A stretch of DNA of 64,000 nt from Histoplasma ohiense (lineage: Eukaryota > Ascomycota > Eurotiomycetes > Onygenales > Ajellomycetaceae), in the NCBI GenBank assembly GCA_017607445.1, contig JAEVHH010000004.1:3596001-3660000 (forward strand), given 5' to 3'. A model generated the notes under the pieces. That model saw only the letters and a program-made list of their open reading frames with translations. It searched no databases and was not told the origin of the DNA. Numbering within the stretch: position 1 is the stretch's first letter; each line of letters begins with the position of its first letter. The position numbers and the translations under genes are program-made. Positions 34,802-45,423 of the stretch are shown one piece after another.

Positions 34802-35739
34802 TTTCTCAGGGCTGAAGAATTCTTTGAAGGCCAACAACAACAACAATAAATAGAATGAAGCGGTTTGGTTGACGACGTTAAAGAAAGGACAAGAAACACA
34901 GGGTATTCATGTTGAAACGAAAGAAGAACGGTAGAGAAAGTGTCTCCAGAACTTTGAATTCTAACAGCAATGAGAGTGGTTTGAATATTGTCCAAGATTC
35001 CAGGGGTGTTTTGAGTCACAGCGATTATTTAAGATCATGCTTGCTCGCTGCCAAGCCTGGCCCTTAAGGGGTTTTCAGATATACAGATATATATATATAT
35101 ATTTTCTAGACTACGAATGGATATGATATTTACTCCTATAGTGGATGTGCTCTAGGAATCAATTTTAGATGGCTAGATCAAATTGCGATGAACTGGCCCT
35201 GCCTGAATCCACCGTTCCAAACACAGAAAGACATCCGCATACAGTTAAATAAACTCGAGATGGGTACTGTAACTCACCCAGCATCAATTTTCCATGTCAT
35301 GATACCAGTTTCGGACCTTTTGCGAAAGCAATTAATGCCAGGGGTTCCAGGGTGAGATTGAAAGCAGCCAAACCTGACGGCCTTTAAATTTGAGAACGCC
35401 CAAGCAACTTCAGTTGCGGCCATTCTAGTTTTTAAAAGTTAACAATCGTGGTCGTCCTGCGAGTGTCATCGCGGGTCAGTAGGAGCTACGGGAGCTTGAC
35501 ACCCCGGGGAATTTGTATCATGGAGGTCGGAATTAACAATGAGTTTTAGTATAGGAATTTCTAAAGGAAAATACCAAGAGGTGGGGATTCCCCAGACGGC
35601 GGCATTTACCCCTCTCGAACCAATTTCAATTTCAATATACTAATGTGGATATAAGGATGCTCTGGAAATTGAGTCAATTGACGTAGCAAAATAGTGCTGC
35701 ATCTTGTGCTATAAATTAGCCGTCCGTTCACGAACAAGC
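34802..35739. other. Intergenic region upstream of the SET gene and 5S gene
   Basis: About 940 bases with AT-rich repeats (TATATATATATA near 35088-35102). It includes the SET gene promoter side. No further exon is supported. Confidence 0.5.
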
Positions 35740-35858
35740 ACATACGACCATAGGGAGTGGAAAACAGGGCTTCCCGTCCGCTCAGCCATACTTAAGCCGC
35801 TCGCCGGCCGGTTAGTAGTTGGGTGGGTGACCACCAGCGAATCCCGGCTGTTGTATGT
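35740..35858 (+). rRNA. 5S ribosomal RNA
   Basis: The 119 bases from ACATACGACCATAGGGAGTGG to GCTGTTGTATGT match the fungal 5S rRNA consensus nearly throughout, including the loop block GGAAAACAGGGCTTCCCGTC and the pol III internal control block TAGTAGTTGGGTGGGTGACC. The terminal stem pairs (ACATACGAC with GTTGTATGT). The helix GAGTGG/CCGCTC keeps pairing, with one G-U. T runs follow immediately (TTTTT, then TTTTTT), as expected for pol III termination. 5S genes are dispersed in many filamentous ascomycetes. A short protein frame overlapping it is spurious. It looks functional. Confidence 0.96.
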
Positions 35859-35880
35859 TTTTGCTTTTTTGCTTTTATGC
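35858..35880 (+). terminator. Pol III termination T runs
   Basis: Runs of five and six T directly follow the 5S rRNA 3' end, the usual pol III stop signal. Confidence 0.75.
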
Positions 35881-35991
35881 TTTTATGCTGTTTTGCTCAA
35901 CCACAATAATTTTCTCCTCCTTGACCTGAATGACATCAGAAAATAATGCACAGGTTATTTGTTATCAAAGTGCTGAATTGCGACACAAAAG

Positions 35992-36685
35992 AAGCGTCGT
36001 AATGTCCTCGAATTGTTTCTTGATCACGGATATAATATAAATGCTGATGTCGATACAAAGATACCCTCAGCAATTGTGTGAGTTTTGCCAGATAGCCTGT
36101 AATGTCTCTGATGGCTGATGTATCCTAGGTACACCTTTGATGACACAGCTCTTCTGGAATGGTTTTTGAAGCATGGCGCCAATCCAAACAAACGCTGTCA
36201 CGTCCGTGACTGTACCCCGTTGTCCTTCGCTGTTTTGGAGGGTTCACTTGAAGTCATCAAGATACTCTTCGAGAATGGGGGGTCATCTTCCCAAGGCCAG
36301 TTATTACACTACGCAGCCATGCGCAAGACCACAGACAGCTTGGCAGTTCTGGAATATATTTACAACAAATGCCCGGAGATAAATGCCTCGAATATCAACA
36401 AGTTGTTGGATCAGGATTCTCCTGAGGATTTCGCGATGAACCATAGAGCGGGACTTGGTACTCCACTTCATTACGCGGCACTAGCCGGGTCATTGGATTC
36501 CGTGCAATTCCTCGTGGGGAAAGGAGGAAACCCTTGGATTTTAGATCCCTACCGTCGAACAGCGTGTGGTTGGGCAATTCTACGGCGAACAAGAGCATGT
36601 GGCTCAATATCTTCAAAGCCTCAGAAATGTTGTGCCATCCAACCCAGAAAAACAAGAATTCAATAGTATCAGCATAGCGGTTTGA
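35992..36685 (+). pseudogene. Ankyrin-repeat pseudogene
   Basis: Two plausible exons (35992-36077 and 36129 onward, joined at GT|GTGAGT...CTAG|G) encode ankyrin repeats: NVLELFLDHGYNINADVDT, ALLEWFLKHGANPNKRC, TPLSFAVLEGSLEVIKILFENGG and TPLHYAALAGSLDSVQFLVGKGG. Near 36580 the frame changes. The original frame degenerates into RRTRACGS..., while the next frame continues as GEQEHVAQYLQSLRNVV and ends at 36685. No start codon is found upstream, because the frame meets TGA just before 35992. Missing start plus frameshift indicate a dead or partial gene. Ankyrin proteins are often copy-variable in fungi. A sequencing error could in principle explain the frameshift but not the absent start. Confidence 0.75.
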
Positions 36686-38031
36686 GTTCTGGATTTCATT
36701 TGTATTGTATTTTGTATGTCGATTTCATTTGTTATTACGGCAATCACAGTTCAGGATGCAGATTCGGAATGTACAGTACTTTAATGTCCCTGAAAATTGA
36801 ACTGCATTGACACAGGGTATTGCTTAAATTCTGCAACGTCTTTAATGGGATCAGCATTCACACAAAAGCAAATCGTGAAAGACATTCTACACCCGGGTAA
36901 TTTCAATCGATAAGCTGAGTATCTGTTATCAGCACTACAGTCTTATTTGACAGAAAGGCATAGTATTTTGAGAGAACCCATGCACAAGCCTTTTGTTATC
37001 AGAGTGCTGAATTGAATTTCGGCATATATCCTCATTCTCATCACCATCCCCCGCCAGCACACTCAAACGTTACGACGAATCTCCGGGGAATGTCTACGCA
37101 TCCGCAAATATGATTCAAACCAGGCGAATGAAGGCAGGAATGCCCACAATAACCTATTCGAGCGCATCGAAGCACGACACCAACATCCTGATCGCATTCT
37201 AGGATCATCACAAAGTCTTCTAAATACATTGACAGGCCATACTCCCTTGATCCAGCCATTGTGGTGAGCAAAGCGAGAGTCCGGCTATTGTATGGTTTAG
37301 CTCAACATGAATGTTTCTCTCCAGGAATCGCTGCCTCCCTCCCTTTTCCCTTCCTGCTTCACCTGCCACCACGCATTTTCAGGCAGCAGCTTTTGCATTT
37401 TGACTTCCCCGGCTTGATATACAGAGATTTTTTGGTTGTCAGAGAGTTGGCTCTCTAACCAATGCCTGTAATGTGTCAGTGCTGAGCAGTAGCTACTAGC
37501 AGAAAATAACCTATGAAAGTGGACTGGACAATAGACTGAATCAAGGAGTAAAATATTTATTTTATTCTATATATCTATAAAGAAATCAAACCATAACAAA
37601 ATTACTAAAAATAACCTACCGATTCCCGAACTGAGATTTCCTTAGCTATAATATATTGTTGCTAAAGTCTGACAACCCGATCAGGCATCGGCATGGTCAC
37701 AAGAAAATCGCCAGACGTTTGGAAGATGATTGCTGTTGTTTGGAAGGGGCGAAGTGGTGATTCCAAGTAGTCAGTGACAAACAAGGTTGTTCAACAGGAA
37801 GGTAGGAACATCGAAGGAGAGGCACGGCGGACGACCTTCTCTAGTTTTCCATACACAAGGAAGATTGAAAGAAAGAAAGGAAAAAAAGAGAGACCAGAAG
37901 TAAAAAGCAAATATATGATAAGGAAAGTACTAAGGTTGTGCAACACGGGAGGATAAATAAAGTGTAAACCAGCACTGCTGGAGGTCCCGATTCGACACGC
38001 TTTCATCATCCTGTCATCTCCTTCTAACTCC
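36686..38031. other. Intergenic region before the lipase gene
   Basis: About 1.3 kb with no supported exon. It includes a 33-base sequence (36982-37014) that repeats 35948-35980 upstream of the ankyrin relic with mainly transition differences. It also includes the lipase promoter at its right end. Confidence 0.5.
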
Positions 38032-39461
38032 ATGATGCTCTCTAAATTGCCACTGCTTGCAGCTCTGGTGGTTTCAGGGTGTGTTGCGAAAATCCTCCCC
38101 CCGAGTCAGGATAGCTGGTATGTGGAGCCAGATGACATCAGCAAATATAGGCCTGGAGAATTGATCCGATTTCGCCAACTCGAAAGCAAGATACAGCCAC
38201 TTCTACCGTTTGGGGAAGAAATCTCCGTGGATGCGGTATATCAGTACCTCTTCCGCACTACGGACAGTCTGGGTAATGCGGTCGCCGCTGTAACGACCCT
38301 GATTGTCCCGCACAATTCTGATTCATCGAAGCTACTTGTCTACCAGGCGGCGTATGATGCCGCGAACGGAGACTGCAGTCCATCGTATACCCTGCGGCCT
38401 GGATCCTCGAGCACCGGGCTCCTAGGTCCCCTAATGCCAAATAGTACAACATTCGCAGAGGGAATATTTGTAAGAGAATGTTTTGTCTTCGTTGACTCAC
38501 TGATCGTGGTTGTTTGCATTGACAATGCCTCTTTGTCCATTTCTAGTTAGCTGCCGCGCTGAACCGAGGGTGGTGGGTGATGGTAACTGACTATGAGGGG
38601 CTGGAAGCTCAGTTCATCGCCGGCCTACAATCTGCCTATGCCACGCTCGACTCGGTCCGCGTAGTCATCAACGAGGGACACAAGATCGGGCTGGCTCCCG
38701 ATGTCCGGTACGTGATATGGGGATATTCTGGAGGCGCATTTGCCGGTGGGTGGGCTGCAGAGCTTCAACCTTCATATGCGCCAGAGTTACATTTCTCAGG
38801 GGCCGCCTTAGGCGGCACAATCGTCAATACCACCTCTGTCGTAGAATCGATTAATAGAGGGACATTTTCGGGTCTCATATTTAGAGGCTTCTATGGCGCT
38901 GCCAAAGCCTATCCCAACCTCACTGACTGGATGGATGAGAATATGCTGCCCAACAAAAGGGACGAATTTTTCAAACACGCCACCAATTGCCAGATCCAGG
39001 GAATTGACGGGAGATTCCACGATGTTTTCTCTTATTTTGTTGATGGCGGCCGGTCGATATATGAGCCTGTCCCCGCAACTGTGCTTGACTGGTCTGGGCA
39101 GATGGGCCATCGCGGGTCCCCGACTATGCCGCTGTTCATATACAAGGCCGTCAGGGATGAGATTAGCCCTATTGAGGACACCGACAAGCTGGTACATCAA
39201 TACTGTAGTAACGGGGCCACCATTGAGTACCATCGAAATGTAATAGGGGAGCACGTCACTGAAGCCCTCATCGGATCGGTAAACGCCTTGGAATGGGTTT
39301 CAAATCGGCTGGCAGGAAGACCTCTGCGACATCTCGAATCATGCTTGACAAAAGACGTACTCATTGCCAATATTAGTCCCTCTGCCATTTCAACACTCGG
39401 CATAGAATTGTACTCTTTCCTAAGGTCGATTCAAAGTGCTGGCCTAGGACCTCCGTCTTGA
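38032..39461 (+). CDS. Secretory lipase family protein
   Basis: Two exons (38032-38469, 38547-39461) give 450 residues. A signal peptide is clear: MMLSKLPLLAALVVSGCVA. The mature part begins near PPSQDSWY. The alpha/beta-hydrolase nucleophile elbow is GYSGG (Ser about residue 207), inside YVIWGYSGGAFAGGWAAEL. Preceding it is VMVTDYEGLEAQF, typical of the LIP family. Candidate acid and base are in RDEISPIEDTDKLV and GEHVTEAL. Several cysteines and N-glycosylation sites (NST, NTT, NLT) fit secretion. Family knowledge: this Candida-type secretory lipase family (PF03583) hydrolyses triacylglycerols outside the cell. The gene lies alone in a loose region near a pseudogene, a common position for secreted hydrolases. 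The ATG at 38032 or 38035 can serve. Confidence 0.92.
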
Positions 39462-41326
39462 GTGTAGTATATGAAGGACGCTATTTCCCATCCTTGATCC
39501 TATTTCAGTTGGACACCGGCATGCTACTGAGTCGTGTGTCATTTCAGGGCATATGCCAGAAGAGCGGTGCAGCTATTCGTCAAATCTCACCATTTGTCAT
39601 CCCCCGGGTTCTCTGATACAAGGTAGGAATAAAAGGAAGGGAGTTAAAAGGGATTGGGAGGAATCGGAGTTTGGGGAAACTGAGGGGAGCAATATTTGCA
39701 AATATTTCAGGCAAAATCTGGAAACAGTGGCGAAAGGCAGCTGGAGGAGATATCACGAAATTCAAACAGCCAATCCCTTCTCATCGACCCTTGAAAGATT
39801 CAACGAGAACCTTTGGCTGTTCAGTGAATGTAGTAATTGTGTCTTCGCTTCGACGGCGGTTCCTTTGTTCAAAGCAAGTAAGTCATGCCTAGTGATATGT
39901 TGAGGATGAGGTTACCTGGAGGAAAATTGAACAATAGAATATCGTAGAGATTTGTTTTTCTTTTCTTTTCTTTTCTTTTCTTTTCTTTATTTTTTTATAT
40001 TTTTTTTGGAGTAGGAGTTGATTGAGTTTGGCCAAATTTCCACCTTGGTTAATTTGACTTGGGTCATCTCTAATATGGGCAGCAGATGCAATCACTGGAA
40101 TTTTTTAATAGTTTGCCAATAAACAAGTCTGCGAGTGGGTTCAGGCGTCAGCATTCCCTACTTGGTGGAGAGTGGTCGGAGTGGGAATTACTCAACAGAA
40201 TTGTATGTTAAGAGTTAGAATGGTTGGATAGCCTTGAGGTACAGTTCTGACGGTCACCATATTGTGTTTTACAAAGATCCCAAACGGGAATGAAATGTTG
40301 CGTTTTCCTTGATATTTCTCCACACAATCTGCATATGAAATATGCAGCGTCATTGTTTATGGAAACGTAACAGCCAGACCAGATAGCTATTTCAGGTTTT
40401 GATATCCTTTCAGCCACATAAATGATCATATTTGACTATTTTTGCCGTATCTCATACACTCCGCTGAGTCTGGAGCTTCGATAACCAGCGGGTAAGGACA
40501 TATGGTGAATACCCGAGATCTACTACGTAGTTCAGTTTCCGTTCCGCACGATGCGGTCGAACACGTCAATCAAGCCTGGACAGCGGGCATGAAAGTAAAT
40601 TTGGCTATCACCATGCCGCAGCAAACCGTGCGTGGAACGGGATCAAATATACTAATGGTGGATAATGGTGAAAGTTAGGTGCAGTCCGTCTGGGGCGGGA
40701 TCGTGCTTGATGGCCGTGCAGGTCACCTGATCCACGGCGGATCCTGCTGAGTCATCGTATTCGGCTTATCTTGCCGGATCAGGCAAGAAGGTTGATGGCC
40801 TCAAGATCCGCCCAAAGAGGCAAATTCGGCTTCGGATTGCCAAGGAGTCATTACCAGGATTCATCTGCATCCGCTTCGTCTTCAACCAAACCTCCCCATC
40901 ACCATCCAGATATCCCCGCAGTTAAGAAGCAGGGTGCCTGGGAAAAGTGCTGGAAAGTCTGTGTGGCTGGCGTGTTGGTTGCAAACTAACCCAACAGCTC
41001 GCTCCCTTGCTTCCCTGTTCCATTCTACTGCCAATGCAACTAAGAAGAGCTAGCCGCGGGTGTTTTACTTCTCCTTTGTGCTTCTCGACCACCTCACACC
41101 CCCTCCTGCACCGACGCCGTGGGGAAGGCACATATCTGTAACCAGGCCATTGTACCGAGCTTTTCGTTTTGTTTGAAAATACTCCAATGCCGGCCTCAGT
41201 GGCTCAACGTGTCCACGGATCCTGAATCCCCACCTCCAACTTGCTTTGTTCTTTGGTGACCTAACGATCCAGACTCTAGCCCTTTGCGGCTTGCTGGGGC
41301 TACGATCGGTTGGTGGTGAACAAACA
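39462..41326. other. Intergenic region before the Sec2 gene
   Basis: About 1.9 kb. It contains a TTTTC repeat tract (about 39957-39990) and no exon I can support. A 72-codon plus-strand frame at 40771 and a 116-codon frame at 39553 have no recognisable content and lack splice links to a gene. The last several hundred bases should hold the Sec2 promoter and leader. Confidence 0.45.
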
Positions 41327-43598
41327 TGGCCGAGTAAGATTGACTCCACATGGATATATAAAGATGAAGGCTGCTATCAGCTGGGAAATATGGTTGATTG
41401 ATATGTTGATTGATACACTGCTGATAAATGGGTATCAGATTGATTTCCATCCACGGATGGGGTTATCCGGCCCTCCGAACCTCCTCCACTTCTAACGACC
41501 CCGTGCAGAAACTACGCGCAAACTCCGCGGATGTCAGATCTATTTCTCCAAACAGGAAAATCCCCAAGTCCAAGTCAACCAATGCGCTGGCGGATATAAT
41601 AGCGGCCTCTGGTGTTCACGAAGTTTCCCGTGCTGCTCTTGAAGGACCCTCCGAACATTCCCTCTCTACCCTGCGCGACCCTCGAGTTGCCAGCACTTCG
41701 GATTTATCGACTTCGGCTTCGTCACCACACCACCCAGATTTGAGTAGCGAGGTTGCAAATCTCAGCGACAAGCTCATCCAAGCCCTTAACAGCCAGACTA
41801 TCTTAGATGATAATCTGGCAGCCACACGCCAGGAGTTGGAACAAGCGCTCATAAAGATTGGACAACTGGAGGAACAAACCCGCCAATATGAGGCAGATAT
41901 CACTAATGGGGTCCTAATGAGGAGGGTGGATGTGGAAACCGAGTGGGCGAAGCTGAAGGATGAAGCTGCTGAACAAAGAACTCAGCGTGCAACTATTGAA
42001 AAGGAAAAAAAGGCCATTGAACTGGAGCTCGAAAATCTAACAGCAGCGTTGTTTGAGGAAGCTAATAAGGTAGGACTAATATTTCCCTGCTGGATCCCGG
42101 TTTTCCATAGCACTATCTAACTTTTGTATTGCAGATGGTAGCCGCCGCACAATTAGAACGAGAGATTGTTGAGCGGCGAAATGAACAGCTTCGAGCGCAA
42201 ATTAAAGATAACGAAATACTTCTTGCCTCTCAGCAGGAGCAACTGAGCGAGTTGAAGGTCGTCATACAGAATATGAATACTGATCAGGACGAGATTCGCA
42301 GTCGAACGGATGCTTCCACTGCTCCTTCTTCTCCAGGCACAACACATCAACATGTTAGTACCATAGATCGCCTTTTGGAGGCGATGAACCTCACACCTAC
42401 CGCCCCTGGCTCGGGTGAAATTTGCCCAGCCCCCTCAACGAGTTACTCACACTTAATGAAACCGGTCTGTCGAACCGATATCCAATCTTTCGAGGATTTC
42501 CGTGCGATGATCCATGGAGCTAGAAGCTCTAAGCCGTCAAGTAGAATTGGGAGTGGATCATATGGAGGATTGAATGTTATGGGATTCGGCAATTTCACCG
42601 GCAGTAAGGAAAGCGAACACAAACACTCGTATTCCAATGGTTCGGCAATGTCTCTCCCGGGCTTTCCCGGTTCTCCTAACAGTAATTCGCCGCCTCGAGA
42701 ATCGCACGCAGCTGTTTTAAAGGAAAGCCGATTCTACAAAAGAGCACTTGCCGAGGATATTGAACCCACGCTCAGGCTAGATGCTGCACCCGGAATATCG
42801 TGGTTAACCCGTCGTACGGTTCTGAGTAGCATATGTGAAGGAGCTCTTGTCGTTGAATATATACCTGCTGTTGCTGCGAAATACTCATTCCCATGTTCGC
42901 TCTGCGGTGAAGCGAGAAAAGGAGGGGAGAATGCACGAACTCATCGTTTCCGTACCTCAGACAACGAAAACGCTCAACGCTACCCGATGTGTACGATATG
43001 CTTGGAAAGGCTCAGATCTTGCTGCGATTTCGTTGGGTATCTACGACTCATCGTGGACGGCCACGTTCGCATTTTGGATGAAGAGGACGAAAAGGAAGCA
43101 TGGGAGGAGACTATCCGCCTCCGAGAACGAATGTTCTGGGCTCGGATAGGGGGAGGAGTCGTTCCTGCTTTCCTTCAGTCGAAATGCCCCGATAAGGACA
43201 GTTCTTCTCCCAGTATTGATACGGCTTACCAAAAGTGCGAAGATAAAACGGTGTCTGTGGAAGATCCCTTTGCGCCTGATCTAAACGCAGTCGCGGATTG
43301 TACCTCTCAAGTGAGAATGAATGCATTTCAAGCCCGAGAGTCCGACGGACCTGATGAGATTAACAACCCCGACTCCGGAATTGGAATTGGTTTAACAAAC
43401 TTCCCAACTAATGCTAATGAAAATGAACTTCCTGTTCAAAAGCTTTCTTTGAGCGAACCAACAGCCAAGGCTAACATTGACACGAAAATTTTCCAACTAC
43501 ACGAATCGGATTCTTCCAGGCCAATGGCACCATCGAACAATAGTGCTGGATTGGATCCGCAATTAAAAGTTACGATGCCTAACAAAACAGAGCTTTGA
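41327..43598 (+). CDS. sec2: Sec2/Rabin8-type Rab guanine-nucleotide exchange factor
   Basis: The protein is a Sec2-type GEF of about 700 residues. Main exons are 41439-42069 and 42135-43598. I place the start in an 8-base exon 41327-41334 (ATGGCCGA, then GTAAGA), spliced to ATCAG|A, giving MAELISIHGW in frame. The ATG at 41428 in the same frame is the alternative. The Sec2 coiled coil spans about residues 100-260 (LSSEVANLSDKLIQALNSQT..., ELENLTAALFEEANKMVAAAQ, EREIVERRNEQLRAQI), the segment that grips the Rab. The C-terminal half has a conserved region with paired cysteines (FPCSLCGEARKGG, YPMCTICLERLRSCCDF), a putative zinc-binding fold. Family knowledge: it activates Sec4-type Rabs for exocytosis at growing tips. 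Function is sure; the first exon is inferred. Confidence 0.88.
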
Positions 43599-45423
43599 GC
43601 GTGTACTCGCCTCTGCTATCAAACCTAAAGAGAGAATGTACTGAATTGGAACCGAACTCGCTATCAATTTTTTTTTCCTGCGCTGTCCTTTGACTATACC
43701 CATTTAATAGTAGCTGGCTGGAGCCGTTTCTTCGATTCTTCAAGCGCAGGGCGCTATATCGTTACTTGCACATATAATATCTATACTGGTCACACTCAGC
43801 TTTTTTGTCGCGCCAGCACACGATTGCCTCTTTTCTTACTCCCGCATGCATGCTACGAAGAGGTTTTTTGTTGTCACCTCTGACTGGCTGGCTAAATGGC
43901 ATCTCTAATCCTTTTCTTGGCGATTTTCGATTTCCCCGTTCCTATCCTACCAGTACTCTCCTGCGTCCCGTTTCAATCTCAAGTTTTCCACGAAAATATG
44001 ATAGAAGCCAGTATGCGCCATTTTCAACCATATCAGCCTGCTCCCAAAATAAGTTGTGAGCAGGCATATCTCATCTACTCGATATTTTTCGTCATTTTGT
44101 TATAAAGACATCAACTACGACCACGCATCACTTGGAGCACACTTTTTTGCTCCTTCTTCCAGAATCTTTCGTCAATATAACTACTTCGCTTCCCTTTTTA
44201 CTCTCCAAACTCTATTTTTCTGCCGCCGCTTAGCCATTCTTCACGACCACTTTCCACCTATGTGATACGCCACCTATTTTCCCGAGCAATTTTTTCCTGC
44301 CTTTCTTGATTGGAATGGTTACAGACAAGGACTAGCCAATATGGATACGCAGGAGCAGGTAATTGTCTCCTTCTCACGCTATTTTCCAGCCAACTTTTGC
44401 CATATTCAGATTGCTTTTTTCTCTTCTTTTCGACCACTATGTTATTTCCAAGATACCATCTTGTAATCCCTTTTTAGTCTAACTAACCATCTTTCTTTTC
44501 TGTCAGTATTATTTCCTTGGCGTAAAGTGGATGGTTTCATCATGTCTGCTTTCTTGCCCAATCTTTGATTCGTGTTTTTCCCTCTTTCTTGTTTTTTTGC
44601 TTATCTTTTCTTTTTTTTATCCTCAAAAAAAGTGCTATCCTTTGTGCATAACTGGACATTTACCTACCCCTTTCGGTCCTTTTATTTCCGTTTTGGTTTT
44701 AACTTTTTTATTAATTCGGTTTGGGGACAGGGTTTGTTTCGTTATTGGGACGGGATTAGCTCATCTTGTTTTTTTTTTTTTTTTTTGTTCCTCTTTTGTT
44801 TCCACCGAAGGCCTCAAGCTTGCTTTCGGACTCTCAATTGCTATAGAAATTAGAGTTGGATGTGGATTGATTACTCGGGTGTGGTTGGGCAGGCATGAAG
44901 CAGGACAGGAAACGCAATATTTAATCAGTGAGTAATTCAAGCGTTATACTTAATTTCTGCTTTGATCTCTTGGTGTTTGAGCTTTGTGACATAAGTAAGA
45001 TATTGCATGGTGATTCTTGTGATCAAAATTGGAATACATGAAGTGAAGTTTGCAGCGATGCATTTTATTTGGCCCTGGGGGCGGGAAAAGAATCAGGAGG
45101 TATATAGGGATGGATGGATATATCCTATTCCGCTGTAATAAATAAGAGAGATAGTCCCCCAAATTATGACACCGTAGTTCACACTCCCTAACATCCGCAT
45201 GAATAATACAATGATGAAATAAAATCAAAATAGAAGCTCCAGTCAAGGAAAGTAAAATGGTAAAATAAAATGAACCAACGCGAGTAATGATGTAAAAGGA
45301 GGAGGGTCGAAAAAATATCGTTCTGCGCAGTACAGTACATTTTGTATCCATGCCCTCACTTTTCCCGTAAGCTTTTTTAATTTTTTAATTTTTAATTTTT
45401 AATTTTTTTTTTCCCTTGGAAGG
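43599..45423. other. T-rich intergenic region with a possible orphan transcript
   Basis: From about 43,800 to 44,940 the plus strand is strongly pyrimidine-rich, like a long leader. At 44341 ATG GAT ACG CAG GAG CAG is followed at once by GTAATT, and a CTGTCAG acceptor lies near 44506 before TATTATTTCCTTGGCG. The spliced reading would begin MDTQEQYYFLGVKWM and could run to a stop at 44935 through low-complexity codons. I do not recognise it. It may be a small gene, a non-coding transcript or chance. Confidence 0.3.

Noticed and set aside
35704..35946. Plus-strand open frame of 80 codons
   Set aside because: It overlaps the 5S rRNA gene and its composition is explained by that RNA.
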